Positions 17,346-24,890 of a stretch of 64,000 nucleotides of DNA are shown in pieces. The notes beneath the pieces were generated by a model. That model saw only the letters and a program-made list of their open reading frames with translations, searched no databases and was not told the DNA's origin. Every line of letters starts with the position of its first letter. The first letter of the stretch is position 1. The stretch covers positions 558,001 through 622,000 of the forward strand of contig NZ_CP108462.1 in the NCBI RefSeq assembly GCF_036226365.1, written 5' to 3'. The position numbers and the translations under genes are program-made. Origin of the DNA: Streptomyces sp. NBC_01262 (lineage in GTDB: Bacteria > Actinomycetota > Actinomycetes > Streptomycetales > Streptomycetaceae).

Positions 17346-18379
17346 GAAGCGCTCCGGTCGTCGCCAGCCCGGTCGTTGACTTCCACGGCCACCTGGCGGC
17401 CCCCGCCGCCGACGCCCTGGTGGCGGGCACCCCCGGCTTCGCCGCGGAGCTGGCCGCCGAGCAGCACGCGCACTCCCCGGAGAGCCTGGCCGCCAACCGG
17501 GCCCAGCTGGGCCGGCTCGGCCCGCAGCTCACCGATGTGGCCGTCCGGCTCGCGGCGATGGACGCGATGGGCGTGGACGTCCAGGTCGTCGGGCCGATGC
17601 CGATGCACCACTACTGGGCGGACCGGGCGCTGGCCGCCCGGCTGTCCCGCGCCACGAACGAGGCGGTGGCCGACCACTGCGCGCAGGCCCCGGACCGGCT
17701 GGTGGGCCTGGGCACGGTGCCGCTGCAGCACCCGCATCTGGCGGTCGCGGAGCTGTCCCGGGCGGTGGCCGAGTACGGGCTGCGCGGCATCAGCGTCTCC
17801 ACGACGGTGGACGGCCGCGAGCTGGCCGACAGCCGCCACGACCCGGTGTGGGCGTGCGCGCAGGAGCTGGGGGTGCTGGTCTTCATCCACCCGTGGGGCT
17901 GCTCGCTGGGCGAGCGGCTGGCCACCCAGTACCTGGGCAACACAGTCGGGCAGCCGGTGGAGACGACGGTGGCGCTGTCCCACCTGATCTTCACCGGGGT
18001 GCTGGACCGCTTCCCCGGCCTGAAGCTGGTCGTGGCGCACGGGGGCGGCTATCTGCCGACGTACATCGGCCGCTCCGACCACGCCTGGCATGCCCGGCAG
18101 GACGCGCGCGGCTGCCGGGAGACACCCAGCAGCTATCTGCGGCGCATGTGGTTCGACTCCCTGGTCTACACCCCGCAGGGCCTGCGGTATCTGGTCGACC
18201 AGGTCGGCGGCGACCGGGTGGTGCTGGGCACGGACCACCCCTTCGACATGGGGGTGGACGACCCGGTGAAGCGGCTGGACGCCGCCGGGTTCGCCCCCGC
18301 CGAGCGGGACGCGATCGCCGGCGGGAACGCCGCCCGGCTGCTGGGGATCCCGTACTGCGGGACAGAGCGGAAGGGCTGA
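17342..18379 (+). CDS. Amidohydrolase-family (ACMSD / gamma-resorcylate decarboxylase-like) enzyme
   Basis: A 345-residue TIM-barrel amidohydrolase of the amidohydrolase_2 group, whose members mostly decarboxylate aromatic or muconate acids using a metal. Metal-site motifs visible: VDFHGHLAAP (HxH near residue 14), VFIHPWGCS (His near 180), VVAHGGGYLPTYIGR (near 230) and VLGTDHPFDMG (Asp near 298). Starts at GTG 17342, overlapping the hydroxylase stop by 4 bases. In this operon it probably removes CO2 from a carboxylated substrate or ring-cleavage product. A plain hydrolase role is also possible. Confidence 0.83.
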   Translation: MRSAPVVASPVVDFHGHLAAPAADALVAGTPGFAAELAAEQHAHSPESLAANRAQLGRLGPQLTDVAVRLAAMDAMGVDVQVVGPMPMHHYWADRALAARLSRATNEAVADHCAQAPDRLVGLGTVPLQHPHLAVAELSRAVAEYGLRGISVSTTVDGRELADSRHDPVWACAQELGVLVFIHPWGCSLGERLATQYLGNTVGQPVETTVALSHLIFTGVLDRFPGLKLVVAHGGGYLPTYIGRSDHAWHARQDARGCRETPSSYLRRMWFDSLVYTPQGLRYLVDQVGGDRVVLGTDHPFDMGVDDPVKRLDAAGFAPAERDAIAGGNAARLLGIPYCGTERKG

Positions 18380-18383
18380 GCCG

Positions 18384-19127
18384 ATGGACACGGCGGCCAC
18401 GGCGGAAGAAGAGCTGGCCCGGGCCCGCTCCACGTTCCGCAACCAGGGGCGGTGGGGCGCGGACGACGCGCTCGGCACGCTCAACTTCCTCGACAACGGC
18501 AAGCGCGCCCATGCCGCGAGCCTGGTCCGCCGCGGCAGACCGCTCTCGCTGGCGGGCGTCGGCGCCCGCTGGCACCTGGACCGGCACCGGCCGGAGGCGT
18601 TCAGCGGCCGCGGGGTGCTGCTGGACGTGGCGCGCGCCGTCGCCGGTCCGGGCGGGGAGCTGGCGGACGGCTTCCCCATCCGCGAGGAGCATCTGCGCAT
18701 GGCCGTGGAGGCGCAGGGGGCCACCTCCACCGTGCGCCGTGGCGACATCGTGCTGGTGCGCACCGGGCAGCTGGCCCGCTGCCGCCGTCTGGGCGACTGG
18801 ACGGGATACGCCTCCGGGCCCGCGCCCGGCCTGTCGATCAGCACGCTGGGCTGGCTGCACGGCACCGACATCGCCGCCGCGGCCACCGACACCGCGGGCT
18901 TCGAGGTCCGCCCGCACGAGATCGCGTCCGCCGCGACCGCCGCGACCGCCCCGCTCCGCGAGATCGCCCTCCCCGGCCTCGGGCTGCCGCTCGGCGCGAA
19001 GTTCGACCTGGAGGAGCTGGCCGAGGACTGCGCCGCCGACGGCGTGTACGAGTTCCTGCTGGTCGCGGCCCCGCTGCCGGTGTCCGGCGGCGATCACGCC
19101 CCCGTCAACCCGATTGCCATCAAATGA
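18384..19127 (+). CDS. Cyclase-family (kynurenine-formamidase-like) protein lacking its metal-binding segment
   Basis: A 247-residue protein of the cyclase / KynB-like fold. The N-terminus (NQGRWGADDALGTLNFLDNG) and the C-terminal part (GRGVLLDVAR, RRGDIVLVRTGQLARCR, ATDTAGFEVRPHE, HAPVNPIAIK) align well with members that are about 310-330 residues long. Between residues 55 and 75 the sequence jumps from PLSLAGVGARWHLDRHRPEA to FSGRGVLLD; the central 70 or so residues with the metal-ligand motif (H-x-G-T-H/Q-x-D) are absent. The frame is intact and coupled to the next gene (ATGA), so this is an in-frame deletion rather than a frameshift. It may be inactive or have a new role. Confidence 0.75.
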   Translation: MDTAATAEEELARARSTFRNQGRWGADDALGTLNFLDNGKRAHAASLVRRGRPLSLAGVGARWHLDRHRPEAFSGRGVLLDVARAVAGPGGELADGFPIREEHLRMAVEAQGATSTVRRGDIVLVRTGQLARCRRLGDWTGYASGPAPGLSISTLGWLHGTDIAAAATDTAGFEVRPHEIASAATAATAPLREIALPGLGLPLGAKFDLEELAEDCAADGVYEFLLVAAPLPVSGGDHAPVNPIAIK

Positions 19128-20500
19128 GTGCCATGAACTCTCGATTCACAGGCCGTCTGCACCTGCCCGGCGAGGACGGATACGAACAAGCCCGCATCGG
19201 CCGGGTGTTCAACGCCCGCCGCCCCGGCCGCCGTCCGGCCGCCGTCCTGGAGGCGGTCTGCGAGCAGGACGTCGTCGAGGGCGTAAGGCTGGCGGCCGAG
19301 CGCGGCTGGCAGGTCGCGGTGCGCTCCGGCGGCCACAGCTGGGCGGCCTGGAGCGTGCGCGACGAGGCGCTGCTGATCGACCTCGCCGGCCTCCATGAAC
19401 TCTCTTACGACCCGGAGACCGAGATCGTCACCGCGACCCCGTCGGTCAAGGGCGGCGACGAGCTCAACCCGTACCTGGGGCGGTTCGGGCGGTTCTTCAA
19501 CGGCGGCCACTGCCCCTCGGTCGGCATCGGCGGCTTTCTGCTCCAGGGCGGCCAGGGCTGGAACGCCCGGGGCTGGGGCTGGGCGGCGGAGAACATCACC
19601 GCCATCGACGTCGTGACCGCCGACGGCGAGCTGGTCCGCGCCGACGCCGATACCAACAGCGACCTGTTCTGGGCCGCGCGCGGCGCCGGCCCCGGCTTCT
19701 TCGGCATCGTCACCCGCTTCCACCTGCGCACCCGGCCGCTGCCGAAGCACCTGGCGCACACCGTGCACGCGTATCCCCTGGACCTGTTCGACGAGGTCAT
19801 GACGTGGCTGCACGGCATCCACCACACGGTCTCGGACCTGGTGGAGATCGTCGCCGTCACCCAGACCCCGCCGGGCGAGCGCGAAGCGGTCCTCCTGGTC
19901 ACCGGCGTCTCGATGACCGACACCCCCGAGCAGGCCGCCCAGGCCCTGGCCCCGCTGCACGCGAACCCGTACGCCGACCGGGCACTGTTCCGCATCGAGG
20001 CGCAGCCCACCACCCTGGCCGAGCAGCTGCACAACCAGCGCACGGCCAACCCCGAGGGCCACCGCTACCTGGTCGACAACGCCTGGCTGACCGGCACCGC
20101 GCAGGACGTGGTCCCCGCGATGCGCAAGGCCTTCACCGACCATCCGACGCCGCAGACCTTCACCATCTGGTTCAGCATGGCGCCACTGCGCGAGCTGCCC
20201 GACATGGCCTTCTCGATGCAGAGCGAGATCTACTCGGCCACGTACGTGGTCTACGGCGACGAGTCCAAGGACGCCGAGTACCGCGCCTGGCTCGACGAGG
20301 CCATGGCCGACCTCCAGCCGGTGACCGCCGGGCAGTATCTGGGCGACTCCGACTTCACCAACCGCCAGCTGCGCTTCATGGGCGACGAGCAGTGGGCCCG
20401 CCTGCGCGCGATCCGGGCCGAGCGCGACCCGAAGGGCCTGTTCGCCGGATATCTCACGGCGGACGAGCCGCCCACGAACACCAACCACTGGGAGCGATAG
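19124..20500 (+). CDS. Berberine-bridge-enzyme-like FAD-linked oxidase, probably bicovalent flavin
   Basis: A 458-residue FAD-binding PCMH/BBE-type oxidase. The two residues that covalently hold FAD in this family are both visible: His in VRSGGHSWAAWSV (about residue 68) and Cys in NGGHCPSVGIGGFLLQGGQG (about 130). The C-terminal BBE segment includes FAGYLTADEPPTNTNHWER, with the usual N-x-x-H-W ending. The ATG at 19124 overlaps the cyclase stop as ATGA; ATG 19133 is an alternative. Such enzymes oxidise alcohols, sugars or benzylic carbons with O2. In this operon it may prepare the aromatic substrate or oxidise a side chain. Confidence 0.85.
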   Translation: MSAMNSRFTGRLHLPGEDGYEQARIGRVFNARRPGRRPAAVLEAVCEQDVVEGVRLAAERGWQVAVRSGGHSWAAWSVRDEALLIDLAGLHELSYDPETEIVTATPSVKGGDELNPYLGRFGRFFNGGHCPSVGIGGFLLQGGQGWNARGWGWAAENITAIDVVTADGELVRADADTNSDLFWAARGAGPGFFGIVTRFHLRTRPLPKHLAHTVHAYPLDLFDEVMTWLHGIHHTVSDLVEIVAVTQTPPGEREAVLLVTGVSMTDTPEQAAQALAPLHANPYADRALFRIEAQPTTLAEQLHNQRTANPEGHRYLVDNAWLTGTAQDVVPAMRKAFTDHPTPQTFTIWFSMAPLRELPDMAFSMQSEIYSATYVVYGDESKDAEYRAWLDEAMADLQPVTAGQYLGDSDFTNRQLRFMGDEQWARLRAIRAERDPKGLFAGYLTADEPPTNTNHWER

Positions 20501-20503
20501 AGC

Positions 20504-21469
20504 ATGCGTTTCGCCACGTACGAGTTCCAGGGCGCCGAGCGGGCCGGTGTGGTCCTGGAAGACCGCATCCACCCGATGCCCGCCGGCGTCACCCTGCTGT
20601 CGCTGATCCAGGAGGGCGGCGACGCGCTGCGCGAGGAGGGCGTACGCGCCCTCGCGGGCAGCGACACCGTCGCGGTGGCGGACGTACGGCTGCTGCCGCC
20701 GCTGCCGACCCCGCCGAGCATCCGCGACTTCGTGGGCTTCGAGGCGCACATCGAGGGCGTCAGCAAGAGCCTGGACGGCCTGGAGCACGTCCCGGAGGTC
20801 TGGTACCGGGCGCCGGCCTTCTACTTCACCAATCCGCACGCCTGCCACGGCGCGTACGACGATGTCGCGGTGCCGGAGAACTGCCAGGTGCTGGACTTCG
20901 AGATCGAGGTCGCCGCGGTGATCGGCCGCTCCGGCCGGGACCTCACATCGGAGCAGGCCCGCGAGCACATCATCGGCTACACGGTCTTCAACGACTGGTC
21001 GGCCCGCGACCTGCAAAAACCCGAGCGCGAGCTGGGCCTGGGCTTCTCCAAGGGCAAGGACTTCGCCAACACCCTCGGCCCCTGGCTGGTCACCGCCGAC
21101 GAGCTGGAGCACCGCCGGGACGCCGACGGCTACCTCGACCTGGAGATGACGGTGACCCTCAACGGCACCCTCATCGGCCGCGACACCCTCGCCAACGCCT
21201 CCTGGACCTTCGACGAGATGGTCGCCTACGCCTCCCGGGGCACCTGGGTCCGCCCCGGCGACCTGCTGGGCTCGGGCACCTGCGGCTGGGGCGCCCTGGC
21301 CGAGCACTGGGGCCGCAACGGCGAGCGCACTCCCCCGCCGCTGAAGCCCGGCGACCAGGTCACGCTGTCCGTCGAGGGCATCGGCACGATCAGCAACCGC
21401 ATCGTCCCCGGCAGCGGCCCCCACCCCCTGCCCCGCGCCCGCAAGCGGGGGCGCACCCCGCGCCCCTGA
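20504..21469 (+). CDS. Fumarylacetoacetate hydrolase family protein (second of two)
   Basis: A 321-residue FAH-superfamily enzyme, last gene of the rightward catabolic operon, 3 bases after the oxidase stop. Core features: PSIRDFVGFEAHIEGV, YFTNPHACHG, LDFEIEVAAVIGRSGRD (acidic metal ligands), YTVFNDWSARDLQ, GKDFANTLGPWLV and VRPGDLLGSGTCGWGAL. It differs clearly from the other FAH protein at 14631, so the two probably act at different steps (for example hydrolysis or decarboxylation and hydration of the opened ring). The C-terminal PRARKRGRTPRP tail is basic and unconserved. Confidence 0.85.
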   Translation: MRFATYEFQGAERAGVVLEDRIHPMPAGVTLLSLIQEGGDALREEGVRALAGSDTVAVADVRLLPPLPTPPSIRDFVGFEAHIEGVSKSLDGLEHVPEVWYRAPAFYFTNPHACHGAYDDVAVPENCQVLDFEIEVAAVIGRSGRDLTSEQAREHIIGYTVFNDWSARDLQKPERELGLGFSKGKDFANTLGPWLVTADELEHRRDADGYLDLEMTVTLNGTLIGRDTLANASWTFDEMVAYASRGTWVRPGDLLGSGTCGWGALAEHWGRNGERTPPPLKPGDQVTLSVEGIGTISNRIVPGSGPHPLPRARKRGRTPRP

Positions 21470-21487
21470 GGCCTGAAATCGCGGCGG

Positions 21488-21522
21488 GCATCGCGGCGGC
21501 GCACGATTGGCCGCCGCGATGC
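21488..21522 (+). terminator. 13-bp inverted repeat after the catabolic operon
   Basis: GCATCGCGGCGGC at 21488-21500 is perfectly complementary to GCCGCCGCGATGC at 21510-21522, with a 9-base loop. It starts 18 bases after the FAH stop, so it probably ends the rightward operon. Its right arm shares bases with the regulator palindrome at 21518-21530. Confidence 0.6.
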
Positions 21523-21530
21523 CTGGCATC
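21514..21530. promoter_or_regulatory. Shared palindromic operator, copy 2
   Basis: CCGCGATGCCTGGCATC, identical over 17 bases to 15701-15717. It lies 116 bases before the LysR start and overlaps the terminator-like repeat. This fits autoregulation by the LysR protein, in addition to control of the two catabolic operons. Confidence 0.65.
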
Positions 21531-21645
21531 ATTTCTTCGCCGTGATTCTGAGATTTTCCCGATCGCTCTTCTCCATCCCGTAATCCCTCATTACGCTCAC
21601 GTTTCATCGCAATGAAGCGGGCCGAATAGGAGCGGAGAGCATCCC

Positions 21646-22635
21646 ATGGGTCTCGGAGCCATCGACCTCAATCTGCTGGTTGCCCTGGAGGCCCTGCTCG
21701 AGGACCGGAATGTCACGCACGCGGGCGTACGGCTGTCCACCAGCCAGTCCGCGATGAGCGGCTCCCTGGCCCGGCTGCGCCGGCACTTCAACGACGAGCT
21801 GCTCGTGCGCGTGGGCCGCAACTACGAGCTCACCCCGCTCGCCGAGCGCCTCCTCCCGGTGGTCCAGGACACCCTGCGCAAGGCCGAGGAAGCCCTCTCC
21901 CTGACCCGGCAGTTCGATCCCGCCCAGAGCCGTCAGCGGTTCTCCGTGGTGATGTCGGACTACGCGATGACGGTGTTCGTCGAGCCGCTCCTGCGCGTGC
22001 TGGCCGAGGAGGCGCCGGGGGTGCGGATCGACTTCCACCCGCTGGTGTCCGGCGAGCCGGAGAACGAGACCCACTTGCGCTGCCACGACGTGATGGTGGT
22101 GCCGCTGGGCTACGGCCTGCCCGGCATCAGCGAGACCGTCATGCACGACCGCTTCGTGTGCATCGTCGACCGCAACAACCCCCGGGTGCGCGACGGACGC
22201 CGGCTCACCCTGCGCGACCTCGCCGAGATGCCGCACGCCGTGGCCGGGTTCGGCAAGAGCCCCACCCCGGCCGACCGGCAGCTGGAGACCCTGGGCATCA
22301 CCCCGCAGGTGCAGGTCAGCACGCCCGGCTTCAGCGTCCTGCCGTTCCTGGTCGCGGGCACCGACCTGGTCGCCCTGGTGCCCGAGCGCCTCGCCACCCG
22401 CTACGAGCCGTTCGTCGGCTGTCTCGCCGTGCCGACCCCGTTCCCCGACGTACCGCTCATCGAGGCGCTGTACTGGCACCACAACCGGCACACCGACCCG
22501 GGCCACCGCTGGCTGCGCGAGACGATCCGCCAGGTCGGCGCGGCGCTGGACGACGGAGCGAGTGCCACCCCTGCCGCGACCAGCGACGACTCCCCGGTCG
22601 TGCTGCCCTTCGCGCGCTCCGCCGCGGCCGGCTGA
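21646..22635 (+). CDS. LysR-family transcriptional regulator (NodD/NahR-like)
   Basis: A 329-residue LysR-type regulator. The N-terminal winged helix is IDLNLLVALEALLEDRNVTH followed by LSTSQSAMSGSLARLRRHFN; the DELLVRVGRNYELTPLAE stretch and the effector domain starting FSVVMSDYAMTVFVEPLL resemble the NodD/NahR/DntR branch, which senses aromatic compounds. ATG 21646 has GGAGCGGAGAG upstream. It is next to the second FAH gene and downstream of the palindrome copy at 21514, so it is the likely activator of both divergent catabolic operons. Residues beyond 300 are an unconserved Ala/Ser/Asp tail. Confidence 0.87.
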   Translation: MGLGAIDLNLLVALEALLEDRNVTHAGVRLSTSQSAMSGSLARLRRHFNDELLVRVGRNYELTPLAERLLPVVQDTLRKAEEALSLTRQFDPAQSRQRFSVVMSDYAMTVFVEPLLRVLAEEAPGVRIDFHPLVSGEPENETHLRCHDVMVVPLGYGLPGISETVMHDRFVCIVDRNNPRVRDGRRLTLRDLAEMPHAVAGFGKSPTPADRQLETLGITPQVQVSTPGFSVLPFLVAGTDLVALVPERLATRYEPFVGCLAVPTPFPDVPLIEALYWHHNRHTDPGHRWLRETIRQVGAALDDGASATPAATSDDSPVVLPFARSAAAG

Positions 22636-22720
22636 TAGCAGGCATACGTACCGCGCGTTTCCCCCGAGCCCTGCGGCTACGTAGCGTGAGCTGCGAAAAC
22701 GCCGAACGCCGGAGGTCACA

Positions 22721-23509
22721 GTGAGCCGCAATCGCCTGCAGGGCAGGACCGTCGTCATCACCGGAGCCGCGCAGGGCCAGGGAGCCGCGGAGGTGGAGGC
22801 CGCAGCCCGCGAGGGCGCCACGGTCATCGCGACCGATCTGCTCGACGAGGCCGGGGACAAGCTCGCGCAGGGGCTCCGGGCCGAGGGCCTGGACGTGCAC
22901 TTCCGCCACCTCGACGTCGCCCGCGAGGACCAGTGGCAGGACCTGGCCGCCTGGCTCGCCGAGCACCACGCCCCGCTGCACGGCTTGGTCAACAACGCGG
23001 GCATCCCCATGCGGGCCCGCCTCGGCTCGGTGGGCCTCGACGACTGGAACCGTGCCTTCGCTGTCAACACCACCGGCCCGATGCTCGGCATGCAGGCCCT
23101 GGTCCCCCTGATGACGGCGCCGGAGGGCGGCTCCGTGGTCAACATCGGCTCCGTGGCCGGTCTCACAGCGCACCACGCGGTCGCGTACACCGCCAGCAAG
23201 TGGGCCCTGCGCGGCCTGTCCAAGGTCGCCTCACTGGAACTGGGCGCCAAGGGCGTCCGGGTGAACCTCATCCACCCCGGCTTCATCGAGACCCCTCTGA
23301 TGGCCACCGCCAATCCGGTGTTCCAGCGGGCGCACCTGGAGATGACCCCGCAGGGCCGGGCCGGCACCCCGGACGAGGTCGCGCCGCTGGTGGTCTATCT
23401 GCTCTCCGACGAGTCGGGTTACGTCAACGGCGCCGAGATCACCGTGGACGGCGGCTACTCGGCGCACGGCGGCGTCAAGCACATCACGAACGCGCTGGAC
23501 GCCCAATAA
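22721..23509 (+). CDS. Short-chain dehydrogenase/reductase (classical)
   Basis: A 262-residue classical SDR: TGAAQGQGAAEVEAAAREGA as cofactor loop (about 14-33), LVNNAGIP near 89, NIGSVAGLTAHHAVAYTASK with the catalytic Ser, Tyr and Lys (about 142-161) and DGGYSAHGG near the C-terminus. Starts at GTG 22721 with GGAGG 6 bases upstream, 85 bases after the LysR stop. It probably serves the neighbouring catabolic locus, but the substrate is not evident. A strong terminator follows it. Confidence 0.85.
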   Translation: MSRNRLQGRTVVITGAAQGQGAAEVEAAAREGATVIATDLLDEAGDKLAQGLRAEGLDVHFRHLDVAREDQWQDLAAWLAEHHAPLHGLVNNAGIPMRARLGSVGLDDWNRAFAVNTTGPMLGMQALVPLMTAPEGGSVVNIGSVAGLTAHHAVAYTASKWALRGLSKVASLELGAKGVRVNLIHPGFIETPLMATANPVFQRAHLEMTPQGRAGTPDEVAPLVVYLLSDESGYVNGAEITVDGGYSAHGGVKHITNALDAQ

Positions 23510-23510
23510 G

Positions 23511-23546
23511 CAAAGGGGCCCGGTCCGCGCGGACCGGGCCCCTTTG
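23511..23546. terminator. Bidirectional terminator, 18-bp perfect arms
   Basis: A fully self-complementary 36-base sequence beginning CAAAGGGGCCCGGTCCGC and reading the same on both strands. It starts 2 bases after the SDR stop and ends 4 bases before the stop of the convergent VOC gene. CTTTG at each end gives a short T-run for both directions. Confidence 0.88.
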
Positions 23547-23549
23547 CCG

Positions 23550-23981
23550 CTATTGGGCCTCGGTGTTCTCGATGAGCTCGATCAGATTGCCCTCCGGGTC
23601 GCTCACCCAGGCGAAGCGGTAGCCCGGCTGCGGCGACGGGCCCGGCTTCATCACCTCGCCCGCCCCGTGCGCGAGCAGCGCCTCGTAGACCGGGTCCAGC
23701 TCGGGGACGTTGACCGCGAAGTGCCCGTATCCCTCGGTGAGGGCGGCCTCCAGCGGGTTGGCCGCGCGCAGTCCGGCCGCCGAGCCGGTGCGGGCCAGCA
23801 GCTCGATGCGCCAGCCGTGCTCGATGTTCTCCAGGACCACGGCCGACAGCCCCGGGCCCGCCAGCGTGAACTCGAAGTACGTACGCAGCCCGAAGGCCTC
23901 GCTGTACCAGGCGGTGGCGGCCGCCAGGTCGCGTACGTTGACGCCGACGTGGTCGAAGCGGGCGTGGTGTGCGCCGGTCAT
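23550..23981 (-). CDS. VOC-family (glyoxalase/dioxygenase-like) protein
   Basis: A 143-residue vicinal-oxygen-chelate protein with two beta-alpha-beta-beta-beta modules. Metal-ligand candidates are His in ARFDHVGVNVRDL (residue 11), Glu in WRIELLART, His in GYGHFAVNVPEL (near residue 87) and Glu in NLIELIENTE. Pattern and length resemble lactoylglutathione lyase / methylmalonyl-CoA epimerase relatives; the activity is unassigned. It lies 4 bases downstream of the SDR on the same strand, so both are one operon, and is convergent with the SDR at 22721 across a terminator. Confidence 0.75.
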   Translation of the reverse strand: MTGAHHARFDHVGVNVRDLAAATAWYSEAFGLRTYFEFTLAGPGLSAVVLENIEHGWRIELLARTGSAAGLRAANPLEAALTEGYGHFAVNVPELDPVYEALLAHGAGEVMKPGPSPQPGYRFAWVSDPEGNLIELIENTEAQ

Positions 23982-23985
23982 CCGC

Positions 23986-24756
23986 TCAGCCCGCCATCGC
24001 GCTGTCGCCGCCGTCGACCATGAGGTTCGCGCCGTTGACGAAGGCCGCCTCGTCCGAGCAGAGGAAGGCCGCCACCCGCGCGATGTCCTCCGGCCGGCCG
24101 ATCCGGCCCACCGGGATCCGGGCCTCCAGGGCCGCCCTGGGCCCGTCGGGGTCGTCCAGGAAGGGCGCGGTGGCCGAGGTATGGATCATTCCGGGGGCGA
24201 CGGTGTTGACGCGGATGCCGTGCTCGGCGCCCGCGGCGCACATGTGCATGCTCATCGCGAGGACACCGCCCTTGGCGGCGCCGTGCGGCACCATCGGCAT
24301 GAAGGGGGCCCCGCGGACGGCGGCGACGGACGCGACGTTGAGAACGGCGCCGCCGCCGCGGGTGATCAGGTGCGGCCAGGCGGCCTGCGTACAGAAGTAG
24401 GGGATGTCCAGCTCGTTCTTGATCGTGAAGTACCAGTCCTCGGCGGGCATGGTCGCGAACGGGCCGTTGCGCAGGGCGGAGGCGTTGTTGTACAGGATGT
24501 CGATGCCGCCGAACGCCTCCACACCCGCCTCGATCCACTCCTTGGCGCCCTCGGGGGTGGACAGGTCGACCGGCGCGAGGGACCGCATGACTCCGCCGGC
24601 CTTCTCCACCAGCGCCACCGTCTCGGCGTCGGCCCCGGGATTGATGTCGCAGCCGAATACGGTGGCGCCCTCCGCGGCGAACACCTGTGCGGCGGCTCTG
24701 CCGATTCCCGCCCCGGTACCGCTGATGAAGGCGATTTTCCCGGTCAGCCGTCCCAT
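23986..24756 (-). CDS. SDR-fold protein with His in place of the catalytic Tyr
   Basis: A 256-residue SDR. The cofactor loop SGTGAGIGRAAAQVFAAEGA, DIN after beta-2 and YNNASALRNG (NNAS rather than NNAG) are present. At the active site the sequence reads ASVAAVRGAPFMPMVPHGAA followed by Lys: the position of the YxxxK Tyr is His (bases near 24289), while the Ser and Lys are kept. The codon reading is clear in the sequence. It may have altered catalysis, as SDR activity normally depends on that Tyr. ATG 24756 preceded by GAAGGG is preferred to a longer frame to 24819. It follows the aromatic locus and may belong to it. Confidence 0.78.
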   Translation of the reverse strand: MGRLTGKIAFISGTGAGIGRAAAQVFAAEGATVFGCDINPGADAETVALVEKAGGVMRSLAPVDLSTPEGAKEWIEAGVEAFGGIDILYNNASALRNGPFATMPAEDWYFTIKNELDIPYFCTQAAWPHLITRGGGAVLNVASVAAVRGAPFMPMVPHGAAKGGVLAMSMHMCAAGAEHGIRVNTVAPGMIHTSATAPFLDDPDGPRAALEARIPVGRIGRPEDIARVAAFLCSDEAAFVNGANLMVDGGDSAMAG

Positions 24757-24838
24757 GCCGTGCCCTTCGTCCGTCAACCACCGAGGTTCGGCGGGCTTGC
24801 AGCGTAATTTCGCCGTCATTTGCCGGACAAGGCATCAC

Positions 24839-24859
24839 GGGCCGAAACGCCATCGGCCC
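24839..24859 (-). terminator. Hairpin downstream of the C39-like peptidase gene
   Basis: GGGCCG and CGGCCC arms separated by 9 bases, 31 bases beyond the peptidase stop and 83 bases upstream of the SDR start. Candidate terminator or attenuator. A GGCATC half-site of the catabolic operator lies next to it at 24831-24836. Confidence 0.4.
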
Positions 24860-24890
24860 TTGGCATGACAGGTATAGGGCCTCAAGGGCC

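Noticed and set aside
13143..19127. Kynurenine-to-quinolinate pathway (cyclase, FAD monooxygenase, cupin, ACMSD-like)
   Set aside because: The set superficially matches, but there is no tryptophan dioxygenase or kynureninase, the cyclase lacks its metal site and the cupin lacks the standard HxH...E motif.
19094..21607. 837-codon minus-strand frame opposite the oxidase and FAH genes
   Set aside because: Antisense to two clear genes and without recognisable domains.
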